In this document: piece after piece, positions 8,782-19,651 of the stretch
How positions within the stretch are numbered: position 1 is the stretch's first letter
Layout: each line of letters starts with the position of its first letter
NCBI GenBank assembly: GCA_026168455.1
Contig: CM047427.1
Span: 88,318,670-88,382,669, forward strand
Source of the DNA: Theocolax elegans
Lineage: Eukaryota > Arthropoda > Insecta > Hymenoptera > Cerocephalidae
Reading direction: 5' to 3'
Length of the DNA: 64,000 bases
Position numbers and translations under genes: made by a program
The notes under the pieces: model-generated
Database searches by the model: none
Told to the model about the DNA's origin: nothing
The model's input: the letters and a program-made list of their open reading frames with translations, nothing else

Positions 8782-11200
8782 GAACCGGCTCCCCTCAAGG
8801 CAGAAAGATGAAATTCTTAGCCAAGACCGGCAGAATGCGACCCGTCGCCTTCGGAATTAAATTTATTCAGGCAGCGCCAATAAGTCGAAAAGTCCGCGAT
8901 ACCCAGGCACGAAATCCGACTGCTCGGTCGATCGTCCTCCGTTTTCCGAGCTTTCATCTTGCCCATTGTCACCTTATTCTTTGGAGGAGTAAAGGGGGTG
9001 GCTTACCTTCTAAACCCGAGATTCTTCCATCGGAGAAACTAATTTCGCGCGAGTATCGGACTAATCTAGCTAGGGCTAAAAGCCAAGATCATCAGCCGTA
9101 CAAATATGTACAACGATAAACAATTGTAATTTGACCATGTATACATATATGTATATATATATGGATTGACGATCCTTAGCTCAGTTCACGGGACTCGAAT
9201 ATCTTGACGAAAGTTGGCATAGGTTTCTGGGATGTACTGCGGAATAAGTAACGATTCGAGTTACATAATAGAAGCTGTAATGGAGAAGGAGGACAGGTGG
9301 ATAAGAGGGAGAGAGGGAGAGAGGGAGAGAGAGAAAGAGCCATTCGACTCGAGTCTAAGAGCCGTAAAGATAATGCGAATTTTTCCGAGAAATGCGCGAC
9401 AGCCAAAGATATACGTAAGTCGGGACATGTGTTGTATGGAATGGAACGGATGGGATTGCCCGAGCTTGATACATGTATTCTATTTACCTTGGAAAGATCC
9501 TCGCCCTCTATTACGGATTTCCATGTCGACTCTGTCTCCTTCATTTTTTGCGTTACCTCCTCTCCTCTTATTGTTCCTCCTCCACCCTCTTGTTGTTACT
9601 CCTCGATCAGCCCACGGCTACGTTCTCTTCCAACGAGGATTTATACTTTTTTTACCCAACCTAGCTTATTCTCCTCTTTTTACCTCGGTCTGTCTGCGTG
9701 TATATCTTTCCGGTTCGATGTTTTTCTCGATGAGTCGTCAAACCGATTAAAATCGTCTCTTTGTGTTTTCGACGTTCTAATTACCTTTCCTTGGCGATTT
9801 TGACGTTTCGTTTACATACCAAATGTTACTTCTCTGCCCTTGCTTGGCTAGTTCATTATCATTTTCTTTTACCTCCGCGGGATACGTTCAATGGCAATGT
9901 CAACGCTTCCTTGTTATTTTATTAATCACTATTTAATATACCGAGCAGATAGATTGCTCGTAGCAGCGATCGTCTAAGAAACCCGGAAATCACTCGTACA
10001 ATGGAAATATCTTAAACGGTAAATTTATATTTATTTCTCAGAATAATTAGAGTTTCGAACAATCGGATTACTCTAACCCTCATGTGAAATTCAAATCTTT
10101 ATTTATGGAGTACAATAATTGTTTAATCAAAGTTTTAAAAATCAAGTTCAACTAAACTATCACTGGAAGTCTCCTGAACACCAGAGCACTCTTTAATAAA
10201 AACGAAAAAATGAATAAATTTCTGAATGCGTGGTATTTATTATTGTTTTTGATGGATTAATAGTGAAATATGGTTTAAAGTATGATTTATTGGTTGTTTC
10301 GAAGAGACCTCAAAGAATATGGAAAACAGTTTAAATACACTGAGGTCCAAAATAGAAAATACCATGTAGACTGATGTTATTAACAAAATAATTGTTAAAC
10401 GTAATTTGAATAACGAATCGTGGGTATAGAGATAAGAGCAGGAAAAATAATATGTATTTTATTAAAAAAAGGAAAGGAGTTAGGAGAGGGTTCGTCTATA
10501 CGGGATTTGAGGATCGCGTGTAGATTCGGGTAGTGTTGGCTCGATCGGGCTAACGTGTGGATCCACTCGCGAGAATACCGGGGGTTCTCTCCTCGGTAGG
10601 GGAGAAATTTACGTTAATATAACGTACACATTGACTTAAATGATAAAGGCTATCCGCCGGCGAGGTGGGCTCCTGCCTGAGTGGATTGCAAATATCACGT
10701 ATCGCCGTTCGTGTACTTCTGATCCGCGACGTTCCTTCCTACATTGTTTATATACATCTACTTCCGTTCACGATTGTCTCCGTACATGTGTCTCTGCGCT
10801 ACCTCGATCCTCTTCTCTAATCGATTTTCGTCTCGGCGACATTTTAAACCCAATGGACATACCTCTATGAATTTCTCTGCACTTTTTAATTGTTGCGGTA
10901 TCAATTATTCTTAATTACTATTAAAGATTTATAGAATTTACCTCGACTGGTCATATGTATAGTTCCCACGGGAAAAATCGTAATGTAAGGTGAACGCGGT
11001 TGAGGTTAAGGTGAGCGAGTGGGGTACGCGCACGATCATCGATAAATAACCATCATCGAATGCGCGATGGGATTCACTCAGTTCGTAAAGTTAAGCCTCG
11101 GATACAGGGTCTCCAAGTGCTACTTGAACTTCTCAGAATTGAGAGAGGGTGCATCAAAGAACCTGGAAATGGTATCTACCTCACCCGGGCCGGAAGTTAC

Positions 11201-11285
11201 ACGCGACCTGGGGGTGGGGGTGGGTGCTGGAGGACGAGCTAGAGAAGGGGGAGAAGGAGGAAGAGGAGGAAGAGGAGGAAGAGGG
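11201..11285. repeat. G-rich and purine tract (GGGGGT, GGA units)
   Basis: Positions 11210-11225 hold several runs of four or more G, and 11241-11285 is purines only, built of GAGGAA and GAGGAG units. Both are able in principle to adopt quadruplex or triplex structures. Confidence 0.8.
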
Positions 11286-13088
11286 TAGCTACTACTACTC
11301 AGAGGGAGCATAGTCGAGAACGGAAGCGTCGCTCGGCGCTCGGTGCCTTTCCCGCTCGTACGTGCACCGTCTACGCGAACGCGGGAACACGCGCGTTCTC
11401 CACTCTTGTCGACGAGCTCATCGACTATACATTTTATTATGCACGATCTGAGAATTTTACTACTAAACTTACCGTTACGATATGGTTAACTTGGGACGAT
11501 TGATCAGCAACTCAAAATTACAACGACACAAAGTTATAACGATTTCATTAAAATGTTTATCTGGTAGTTTATTTGTACACTGATTAGCATAAACTTCACA
11601 TAGTTATCGCAATGTCAAGTAATTTTTATTATAAAACTATGTCCTCTACTTTTGACTAAAAACTCAGTTTTTTTATCGATGCAAAAAACGCGGTAATATC
11701 CTGGAAATAGTTGAAATTTAAAGAGGTGTATCGTTATACCCGTATAGTAATATATCGCGTAATTTACCTACCCTGTCAAGGTCTCCTGTTTACCAGAACG
11801 TTTTCTTCCCGCATTGGCCCATACTTCTCTTTCTCGAACCTCCGGTTTCTCTCGAGCTTCGCTTTCTCATTTCGCAGACGTACCACGAGACTTCCGGTGA
11901 AACGGGCGGAGGGTCCCGGCGAGGAGTCGACTTCCTCTAGAGCGGCCGGGAATCCACTTGGCAGTGCCACAAAAACGTCACTTTGCCAACTCAATCGAAT
12001 TCCCCCGAACACCCCCCCCCCCCCCCGAGAGCGCAATGCCCTCGACTCGTTCGATGATTCTTTTCATTCATTTTTTTACCCCTGTGCACGCGCGATTCAC
12101 CCTTTTATTATTTATATCTATCGCGATTTCAAAATACTTTACGCGCATCCCGATTGGCATTTTCGATGCTCGAATAAAATTCCCTTTATCCAAAATACGT
12201 TTATACGTTTAAGCACCTTTTTTATATTTATTAATAAACTATATAGTGATTAAAATAAAAGCTCGAGACGCGAGACGCGTAAAGGGTGTGGCCGTATATT
12301 TTGAGGTACACAAAGCGCATAGGATAAATTTTTTTGTTCGCGAGATAGCAACATCCACTCGAATCAATCAACGTAACACACATTAATAATCGTTCGACAA
12401 ACGAATAGCTTCTGGTTCAGCTCCTCTCACGTGTACTTTGTACGGTGCGCGTTTTATCCCTTTGGCGCCCTGGGGCTTAATTCGCTAATTGTTACGCTCT
12501 ATCTCTTTCTCTCCTCCCTTCCTCCCCCCTCCCCCCTCTCCCTCCCTTGACGATTTCACGATTTCACGATTTTGTGTCAATCCTCGATCCTATTTACACT
12601 GCATCCGCGCTCTATTTATCTATTCTGCTCGTATTTCCTTATCGGATTGTTTATTAATTTGCGGATTTTTCCAAGGTATTGTGCATTATCTCATTTTTAC
12701 GGCACTGGGTAGGTTTATAGGGGTTTTTTTTGAAAAATAATAATACTCTCGGAAATGTGGAATGGAAGATGATTAAATTAACTGTCCTAATTGCAGGTGA
12801 CCCATGCTGCGTGATTATAACTTTATTCGTAAATTTCGAAATTTGATTAAACACTTATTACGACTGTCATTCTTACGGTCAAATTATTTATATCTACAAA
12901 CTTTTGCTCTAATATTTAGTTAGATCGTACACGCGTTATATACTTTATAAAACAACGTTATATATATGGCATTCCATATCAAATCAGCAGATGAAAAATT
13001 AAAAATTATTGATATTCTGCTGAACAACTCCTTTTTGAACCTAGAATATGTAAACAAATTTTTAGGGGCTTTATTTAGATATGACAAA

Positions 13089-13092
13089 AGTT
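13089..13092. repeat. Target-site duplication, left copy (AGTT)
   Basis: AGTT directly before the left LTR equals AGTT at 23028-23031 directly after the right LTR; four bases is a usual length for Ty3/gypsy integration. Confidence 0.85.
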
Positions 13093-14351
13093 TGTGACGT
13101 ATACAACTACATATAATTATATTATTTCATAAATACGTAAATTTATATAAGAGGATATAGGTCATCAAAATAGATTTCTTAGAAAGATCAATGAACTATA
13201 TATAAATGTAAATATCCACAAGAATATTGTCAGCTGAAATTGACTAACATGTAAATTCTTAGAATTATAGCGTGTCACGATTTAAAGCGCAAATTTAGAA
13301 ATAATAAAAATGCAATTGCAGTTATATTAAAAATAAATATTTTATAATTAAATGAATAATTAATTGTAAATAGAATATTATTATACAATAAAATAAATAC
13401 AAATATTCAATTTAAAATGTATAAAAAAGAATTTAATTTTTAATTTTACGGCAAAACAGAAATTAATTACAAAAATTATATGTTTATGCAAAATCAGTAT
13501 GCGAAGATATTTGTACATTTAAAAATAATAAAAATTATAATATATTTAATTTTGTAATTGTGTAAAAGACAAAGTGAAATTTATAAGTAGAATAAAAAAC
13601 GATTGTAAGTTTAAAAAATGAATTTAAGATTATTTTTAAATGTAGAAATAATTGAGGTTATAGAATTAATAAAAAAAATTATAAAATAAAAGTAATTACA
13701 AAAATGCATAGGATATGAAAATAAATATGCAATTATTTCTTGTAAATAATTAGAATTTTAGATAATATTACATGTATATAGAAACAAGAAAGAAAATATG
13801 ATTTAAAATAAAAAATCAAAATACGAAATTAATGTAAAATATGACGAAAAATGTTTAAAAAGGATTTGTACTAATGAGGTAAAGATAGTATATAAAGGAC
13901 GGAAATTTATATACAATATTCATTGATTGATAAGCCTTCGTAGCATTTACATTAGATTTCATAGTTTTATTAGTACAAGTCCTTTTATTATAAGGATTTG
14001 TAATGAAATTAAATAAATAAATATTGTAAATATATATATAAAATTTATAGTTATTCATTTAAGTATTATTAAATCACACACTACCATTTCTATGGCCCAA
14101 TGCGCGGTGATAGAAATGTGTATAATACATACAAAATATATATAATTAATATACTCAAATACACGCTCCAGTTATAATAGCCAATGTGTGCTAATATAAT
14201 GTGTCTCAATTTACACATAAAACCCGGATTAATAAGTCTGCAACAAGATTTAGATGCAAAGATGGTTTCGCACCTAACTTACATCTAATCTAATAACAAG
14301 CAGCAAAATCTATAGTAACGGTAAAACCCAAAGAAAGGTTGGCACGTCACA
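13093..14351 (+). repeat. 5' LTR of the Ty3/gypsy element
   Basis: 1259 bases, very AT-rich, bounded by the 7-base inverted repeat TGTGACG/CGTCACA. Compared with the 3' LTR I see one extra T (in the TTTAATTTTTAATTTT run near 13434) and one G/A difference (TACACGCTCC near 14163 against TACACACTCC). It should hold promoter and polyadenylation signals; TATAAAGG at 13891 and AATAAA near 14012 are candidates. Open frames inside it recur in the other LTR and are not genes. Confidence 0.95.
13891..13898 (+). promoter_or_regulatory. Candidate TATA box of the LTR promoter
   Basis: TATAAAGG lies 460 bases before the LTR end, with AATAAA about 120 bases downstream, a spacing that fits a U3-R-U5 layout. 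The same motif is at 22567 in the 3' LTR. In such AT-rich DNA the match could be chance. Confidence 0.4.
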
Positions 14352-14354
14352 AAA

Positions 14355-14372
14355 TGGCGCTCGGACACGGAC
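14355..14372 (+). promoter_or_regulatory. Primer binding site candidate
   Basis: TGGCGCTCGGACACGGAC begins three bases after the 5' LTR. TGG matches the complement of a tRNA CCA end and the segment is GC-rich in an AT-rich surround, as expected for a tRNA primer site. I could not match it to one specific tRNA. Confidence 0.7.
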
Positions 14373-14571
14373 TGATAAAAATCAAATTACATATAAATAT
14401 ATATTGTAAAATAAAAATTTTGTAAAAATTGAGTACACATGCTTAGATAAATTTTATTTTACACGTACAAAATTTTCTACTGTAATTTAGAAGTAGAATT
14501 ACGTATTTGCATTTAATCATAGGATATAGCAATATTAATAGTAATAATTAAACAAATTTAAAAGAGTTACA

Positions 14572-14976
14572 ATGATCAATCGATATGATTCATCAATTTT
14601 TGACAATAATTTGTACGCGTTAACATATCAATTAAATGATTTAGTATTGGAAAACGCGGAAAAAATTGAAGATCAAGAATCATTATTATTAAAATATAAA
14701 GAAGGATTAGAATTTATTGCTGGAAGTTATGATAAATTAGTTAAAAAGGTACACATTTTGGAAAATCAATTAGAATCAATCAAAGATAAAAATGATCTTT
14801 TAGAAAAACAAAATAGATTTCTAAAACATGAATTAACAAGTTTTCGAGAAATAACGGAACAAAATATTCAATTCATTCAAGGAAAACATGTACAATTAGC
14901 AACCAGAGTTGTATTAATTGAAAGTTATATAAAAAATAATTTAACTAAAAAATTCGAAAATTTAAAAATAAAATAA
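14572..14976 (+). CDS. Small coiled-coil ORF upstream of gag, function unknown
   Basis: A 134-residue frame with ATG at 14572, located between primer binding site and gag. Nearly all of it is predicted by eye to be helical coiled coil with hydrophobic heptad positions (for example LVLENAEKI, VHILENQLESI, LLEKQNRFLKHEL), charged and rich in E, K and N, without cysteines or membrane segments. I do not recognise a family. It is separated from gag by 339 bases, so it would need its own translation, for instance as the first cistron or through splicing. Its coiled-coil nature parallels the N-terminus of the gag that follows, so it might be a partner or a split-off part of gag; that is inference. 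Codon use is as AT-rich as in the other ORFs of the element. Confidence 0.65.
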   Translation: MINRYDSSIFDNNLYALTYQLNDLVLENAEKIEDQESLLLKYKEGLEFIAGSYDKLVKKVHILENQLESIKDKNDLLEKQNRFLKHELTSFREITEQNIQFIQGKHVQLATRVVLIESYIKNNLTKKFENLKIK

Positions 14977-15315
14977 TATAAATAAATTAAAATTCAAATG
15001 AAAACTTAAACTAAGAAAATTTAAGATAATTAATTTTCGCGCGTTTGTCTAAGAGTTTAGCAGCGTAGGATATTGAATTTATAGAAAAATAGTGATTACG
15101 ACTATGCGACCGCGCTCTCTGTCAATATACCGAGAGTCAAATGTTTCTCACTCGCACTAATAGCTTATATATAGGTGATACATATGGTAATTATTATATG
15201 GATAGTATATATATAAGTTATAAAAATATTATATAAAAATTCTATTAAATATTAATATTTTAAACTTGTTTGTTAATATATAGATATTAAATTTATATTA
15301 TATAGATTTTTCAAA
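14977..15315 (+). other. Leader between the small ORF and gag
   Basis: 339 bases, AT-rich with a short GC-richer patch at 15090-15150. No gene or obvious repeat. It may hold splice sites or an internal promoter for gag, but none could be chosen with confidence. Confidence 0.4.
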
Positions 15316-16617
15316 ATGGCAAAAAGAAAATCAAGTATATATTTGTTAAATATGCAAAATTCTTTTAATAATGAAGAAACAACTGAAATCGATAAAAAAC
15401 GTAATGCTTGGGAGGAGGCTGTTACAGAAGAATTAAAGTTAATAGATGAAAAACAAACAGAAATTGAATTAAATCAAAATAAAAATATAGATGTAATTGA
15501 TAATTATAGAAAAGAATGTAATGAAAATATTAATCTATTGAATCAAAAATTAATAGAACAAAATGAAGTGTTATCTGATAATTTAAAAATGGTGAATAAT
15601 GAAGTTAAAAAATTGAGAATAGAAAATAATGAATTAAAAGTATTAGTTTTAAATGATGATTTATATTTAGAATTAAAAAATTATTTTTCAAATAAAATAA
15701 AAGAAATGGAATTGGAATATGATAAGAGAATACAAAATCTTGAAAAATCTTTTAAAGAATCAAATGAAAAAGTAATTGAATATAATCAAACATTTAATTC
15801 TACTGAATCAATGCCTAAAATTAAAATTGATTTACCAAAGTTTTCGGGACAGCCTTATGAACGACCAATGCGTTTTTTAATCGATTTAGAAAAATATGTT
15901 AATAACTATAATTTAAATTTTAATGAAATATGTGCTAGCATATCACAATCATTAACTGATTCAGCAAAAGAATGGTGGTATATACAAGAATCAGAAATAG
16001 AAACATTTAATCAATTTATTAAAGTGTTTAAAGATAGATATTGGAATCAAACTTTACAAAGATCGGCAAAAAGAAAGGTAGAATTTGGTCAATATAATGA
16101 ATATAATAAATGGTCAAGAGTAGAATATGCTACTTATATATTTGGTTTAATAAAAGAATTAGATATGGATTTTTCTGAAACAGAAATAGTAAATAAAATT
16201 AGTGAACATTTTGAAAAATCAATACGATATGCAATTTTGGGACAACAAGTAAAAAATAAAAGTCATTTATTTAAAATACTAGCGGATTTTGACGCAGATA
16301 AAATTCGTGAAAAGAAAAATGATAATTCTCAAAAGAAAATTGAACAACCAAGTAGATATAATGAAAATGATAAATATAAAGAAAAATATAAACAAAAAGA
16401 AAATTTTGAAAGATATAATAAACAAAATAGATCTTGGGAAAATAAAAGAAACTCAACCGAGATAAATGCTATTGAAACGGTTAAACCAATAAAAAAAATA
16501 ATTAAACCAATATATGAGAAAAAATATGAAAATGATTATAATAATATAGATATACTAGACGTAAGTTTAAAAAATGATTCAAGCATACAAATCCATAAAA
16601 CCGATTCGGGAAACTAA
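15316..16617 (+). CDS. Gag polyprotein of the Ty3/gypsy element, without zinc knuckle
   Basis: A 433-residue frame with ATG at 15316. Residues 1-155 form long coiled coil rich in E, K, N. Residues 168-310 are the retrotransposon gag (capsid) domain: LPKFSG at 173-178, an LEKY helix, AKEWW with the twin tryptophans at 220-221, then the F..F..F.. segment to about 245. Residues 315-433 are low complexity, rich in K, N, Y and E. No CCHC zinc knuckle is visible, so RNA binding may rest on the basic tail. The stop (16615-16617) lies 19 bases inside the next frame, which is in the -1 register, suggesting gag-pol made by frameshifting. Confidence 0.9.
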   Translation: MAKRKSSIYLLNMQNSFNNEETTEIDKKRNAWEEAVTEELKLIDEKQTEIELNQNKNIDVIDNYRKECNENINLLNQKLIEQNEVLSDNLKMVNNEVKKLRIENNELKVLVLNDDLYLELKNYFSNKIKEMELEYDKRIQNLEKSFKESNEKVIEYNQTFNSTESMPKIKIDLPKFSGQPYERPMRFLIDLEKYVNNYNLNFNEICASISQSLTDSAKEWWYIQESEIETFNQFIKVFKDRYWNQTLQRSAKRKVEFGQYNEYNKWSRVEYATYIFGLIKELDMDFSETEIVNKISEHFEKSIRYAILGQQVKNKSHLFKILADFDADKIREKKNDNSQKKIEQPSRYNENDKYKEKYKQKENFERYNKQNRSWENKRNSTEINAIETVKPIKKIIKPIYEKKYENDYNNIDILDVSLKNDSSIQIHKTDSGN

Positions 16618-18806
16618 AAAGAGTTGTATTTTGTAACTCGGATAAGGAAAAAACACAAAATACAACTGAAAAAATTCAAGAACCTAAAAACATTGAAATA
16701 AATACAATATTTCAAGATCCTCGTGAAGATTTAATTTATGATATTGAACCAAATAATGAAAATGTTAAAAATGAAAAAATAATTGAGAAATGCCCTGAAA
16801 TAAATATAAAAATTGAAGGAATAGAAATAAATGCCTTAATAGATACTGGGAGTGAAATAACTTGCATATCAGAAGAATTTTATAATAAAAATAAAAATCA
16901 ATTCAAGAATAAACCTACATTACCAATATCAGGAAAAATTATTAAAGGTGCAACGGGTTTAAAATCAACACGAATTAAGCAACAAGTTTTACTTAAAACA
17001 AATATAGGTGGATTAATGGAAAATTTAACATTTATAGTAATACCAAAATTAATAAGACCTTGTATATTAGGTTATGATTCTCAAAAAATTTTAAAAATGT
17101 TAATTGATACGGTTAATAATGAAATTATATACGAAGTTGGGGAAAAGATCGGTAATATAAAATTTAATGAAATACAAATAAGCTCAAAAGAGTATGAAAC
17201 TATGTCAATTGAATTTGAGGATGATCTAGAAAATAAAGATTTAGAATTCAATTGGAACAATAAATCGTCTAATTTAGACTATGATTATGATATATCCGAA
17301 AAGGAAATCAATGATCAAATAAATTCTAGTGTAATTTTAAATAATACACAGAAAAATAAATTAAAAAACTTAATATATAAATATAAAACCGTATTCCAAA
17401 GAACCCCAGGACAACTTCTAGATTTCAAGTATCAATTAAAATTACGTAATGAAATAACATATTATTCAAAACCATATCCTATACCTATAGCATATCGTGA
17501 AAGAGTGAAAAAGGAAGTAGAAAAAATGTTAGATTTCGGTATTATTCGACGATCTACAAGCCCATATATAAATCCTTGTGTAATTGTACCTAAAAAAGAC
17601 GGATCAATAAGAATATGTTTGGATGCAAGAAAATTAAATAATAGACTCGTAGATGATTATGAATCTCTACCTGGAGTAGAAGAGATATTTATTCAATGTA
17701 AAAATCGGGATTTTATGTCTAATTTTGATTTATCAAATAGTTTTTGGCAAATCGCGCTAACGGAAGAAAGTAAAAAATATACTGCTTTTATTTGCGATAA
17801 TAAAGTTTATGAATTTAATGTCGTACCATTTGGTATAAAAATAAGTAGTGCAGCATTATTAAGAGGTCTTGATATAGCTATACACGATTTAGATTTTATA
17901 TTATCATTTGTAGATGATATATTTATAATGTCAAAAGATTTTGAAGATCATTTACGACATTTAGATATATTTTTTAATAGATTAGAAAAATGTAATTTAA
18001 GATTAAATTTTGCGAAATCAAATATAGTTAAACAAGAAATTAAATTTTTAGGTAATATAATAACCAGTAAAGGGATTAAATTAAATCCAGACAAAATTAA
18101 AACTATAAAAAATTTTAAAGAGCCAAGAAATGTTAAAGAATTACAAAGTTTCTTAGGGTTTCTAAATTATTACACAAAATTTGCAAAAAATTATTCAAGA
18201 GAAACTATTCCACTTCTCAAACTACTAAAAAAGGATATAAGATATGATTGGAAGGAAGAGCAACAAAAAGCTTTCGATAAAATAAAAGAATTATTTGACG
18301 ATAAGATAATATTAAATTTCGTAAATCCGAAAAAACCGTATATATTAACTACGGATGCAAGTGATTACGCGATTGCCGGAATTTTATCACAATTAGATGA
18401 AGAAGGTGAAGAACGAATAGTAACATATATTAGTCGTACATTAAAAGGTAGTGAAGTAAATTATTTTACAACAGAAAAAGAAATGTTAGCAATAGTCTGG
18501 GCATTACATAAATTGGATACGTATTTAAGGGGCGCGTCTAAGATTATAGTTAGAACAGATCATGAAGCTTTATCATTCTTGCAAAATTGTAAATTTACAA
18601 ATTCACGTTTAAGAAGATGGAATTTATCAATTCAAGATTTAAATATAATACCAGAATATTTACCTGGACATAAAAATAAAGCAGCTGATTATTTAAGTCG
18701 GTTAAATATAAATGAATCAAACGATTTAAAAGATACAGAAATAATAATTGCAACTATAATAAAAAAATCTATAGATAAAGAATTAATTGATAGTTTTAAA
18801 ATTTGA
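16599..18806 (+). CDS. Pol of the Ty3/gypsy element: protease, reverse transcriptase, RNase H
   Basis: Open from 16599 to TGA at 18804-18806, about 735 codons, in the -1 frame relative to gag and overlapping it by 19 bases. The aspartic protease has its DTG at 16842-16850 (ALIDTGSEIT) and a late ILGYD motif near 17070. RT follows: SNFDLSNSFW (catalytic Asp near 17723), VPFG near 17824 and FVDD at 17907-17918. RNase H has TTDASDY (Asp at 18354-18356), EKEML, RTDHEAL and NKAADYLSRL near 18690. The first ATG in frame is 17016, inside the protease, so initiation there would lose the active site; a frameshift from gag is the likelier route. The frame stops just where integrase should begin, at homopolymers, so the stop is probably due to small indels at 18801-18811. 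Confidence 0.93.
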   Translation, partial: NRFGKLKRVVFCNSDKEKTQNTTEKIQEPKNIEINTIFQDPREDLIYDIEPNNENVKNEKIIEKCPEINIKIEGIEINALIDTGSEITCISEEFYNKNKNQFKNKPTLPISGKIIKGATGLKSTRIKQQVLLKTNIGGLMENLTFIVIPKLIRPCILGYDSQKILKMLIDTVNNEIIYEVGEKIGNIKFNEIQISSKEYETMSIEFEDDLENKDLEFNWNNKSSNLDYDYDISEKEINDQINSSVILNNTQKNKLKNLIYKYKTVFQRTPGQLLDFKYQLKLRNEITYYSKPYPIPIAYRERVKKEVEKMLDFGIIRRSTSPYINPCVIVPKKDGSIRICLDARKLNNRLVDDYESLPGVEEIFIQCKNRDFMSNFDLSNSFWQIALTEESKKYTAFICDNKVYEFNVVPFGIKISSAALLRGLDIAIHDLDFILSFVDDIFIMSKDFEDHLRHLDIFFNRLEKCNLRLNFAKSNIVKQEIKFLGNIITSKGIKLNPDKIKTIKNFKEPRNVKELQSFLGFLNYYTKFAKNYSRETIPLLKLLKKDIRYDWKEEQQKAFDKIKELFDDKIILNFVNPKKPYILTTDASDYAIAGILSQLDEEGEERIVTYISRTLKGSEVNYFTTEKEMLAIVWALHKLDTYLRGASKIIVRTDHEALSFLQNCKFTNSRLRRWNLSIQDLNIIPEYLPGHKNKAADYLSRLNINESNDLKDTEIIIATIIKKSIDKELIDSFKI

Positions 18807-19632
18807 AAAAATTACAAAGATCGGATGAATATATTAATAAAATAATAAATGAAATAGAATCAAAAAATTCTAAAAAATATGTTATATCAAATGAATATGT
18901 TTGTAAAATATCACGAAATAAATTTGAAAATTATAATTCCAGAAAAATAATGAAAGATTTATAATTTTATTACATGAATTTTATGGTCATGTAGGACCAA
19001 GAAAAATATATAAAATGGTTTTAGAATTTTTTTATGTTCCAAAATTAAGAAAAAAGTTAGTGAATACATAAAACCGTGTGATATATGTCAAAAAAGTAAA
19101 TATTCTACGATTAAGTATCATTCTAAATTTCAACCAATTCTTGTTGAAAATCCTGGTGAGATATTATCGATTGATTTTTACGGACCTTTACCTACTTCTA
19201 TAGGGGGGGTAAAATATTTTATCAACGATAGATGTATTTAGTAAATATGTTGCATTATATCCGTTGAAAAAAGCAAATACGTTATCCGTAATTAGAAAAA
19301 TAGATCAATATATTGAAAAATTTATGAAACCTAAGGCTATTTTATCAGATCATGGTACTCAATTTACAAGTAATAAATGGATAGATTATTTAACAAAAAA
19401 TGATATAAAACCTATGTTTTCTTCAATAAGACATCCTCAAAGTAATATTATTGAAAGGGTTCATCGTGAAATAGGGAGAATTTACCGTACTATTTTGAAA
19501 AAACACACTGGATGGGCAAAAGAAATAGATTATGTACAAAAAATAATAAATGAAACAATACATGAGACAACTGGTTATACACCGATAGAATTATTTTTAA
19601 ATAAGAAGCCAATTCGTGTATGGGATATATAA
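18807..19632 (+). pseudogene. Integrase, first (truncated, frame-broken) copy
   Basis: Conceptual translation across frames gives an integrase: an HHCC-like zinc finger (LLHEFYGHVG ... CDICQKS around 18965-19095), the first catalytic Asp in SIDFYGP near 19173, the second in LSDHGTQFTSN near 19350, and the catalytic Glu in NIIERVHREIG near 19455. At least four shifts of register break it between 18801 and 19265, mostly at A, T or G runs. The last part, 19264-19632, is one clean open frame but ends after RVWD in a short unrelated piece, without the C-terminal GPY-like module. From 18949 the sequence is repeated at 19652, about 700 bases downstream. Likely a duplication or an assembly fault, not a working gene. 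Confidence 0.85.
18949..19627 (+). repeat. Tandem duplication inside the integrase region, unit 1
   Basis: Matches 19652-20337. The first 320 bases differ from the other unit by about ten single-base insertions, deletions or substitutions, whereas 19270-19627 is identical to 19980-20337 (358 bases). A 24-base linker separates the units. Confidence 0.9.
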
Positions 19633-19651
19633 TTTGACCATAAAAAAATAC

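Larger units (their letters stand above)
5525..13092. other. Non-coding stretch between the two retroelements
   Basis: No gene could be supported. The stretch alternates AT-rich parts (about 6300-7200, 7800-8600, 10000-10500, 12700-13090) with CpG-rich parts (5860-6130, 8650-9060, 10480-10800, 11300-11420, 11780-12030). Open frames here are short, lack family motifs and many run through simple repeats. Simple sequence includes (AG)17 at 6171-6204, (CT)20 at 7465-7504, C16 at 7755-7770, GTC/GGC triplets at 8742-8781, a GA-rich run at 9299-9336, a purine tract at 11241-11285 and C15 at 12012-12026. Confidence 0.6.

Noticed and set aside
9232..9803. Overlapping frames of 122 to 172 codons on both strands
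   Set aside because: They share a GA-rich repeat and depleted stop codons and have no known motif.
13855..14058. Open frame inside the LTR, repeated at 22531-22734
   Set aside because: It lies wholly in both LTRs on the antisense strand, is low complexity and has no domain.
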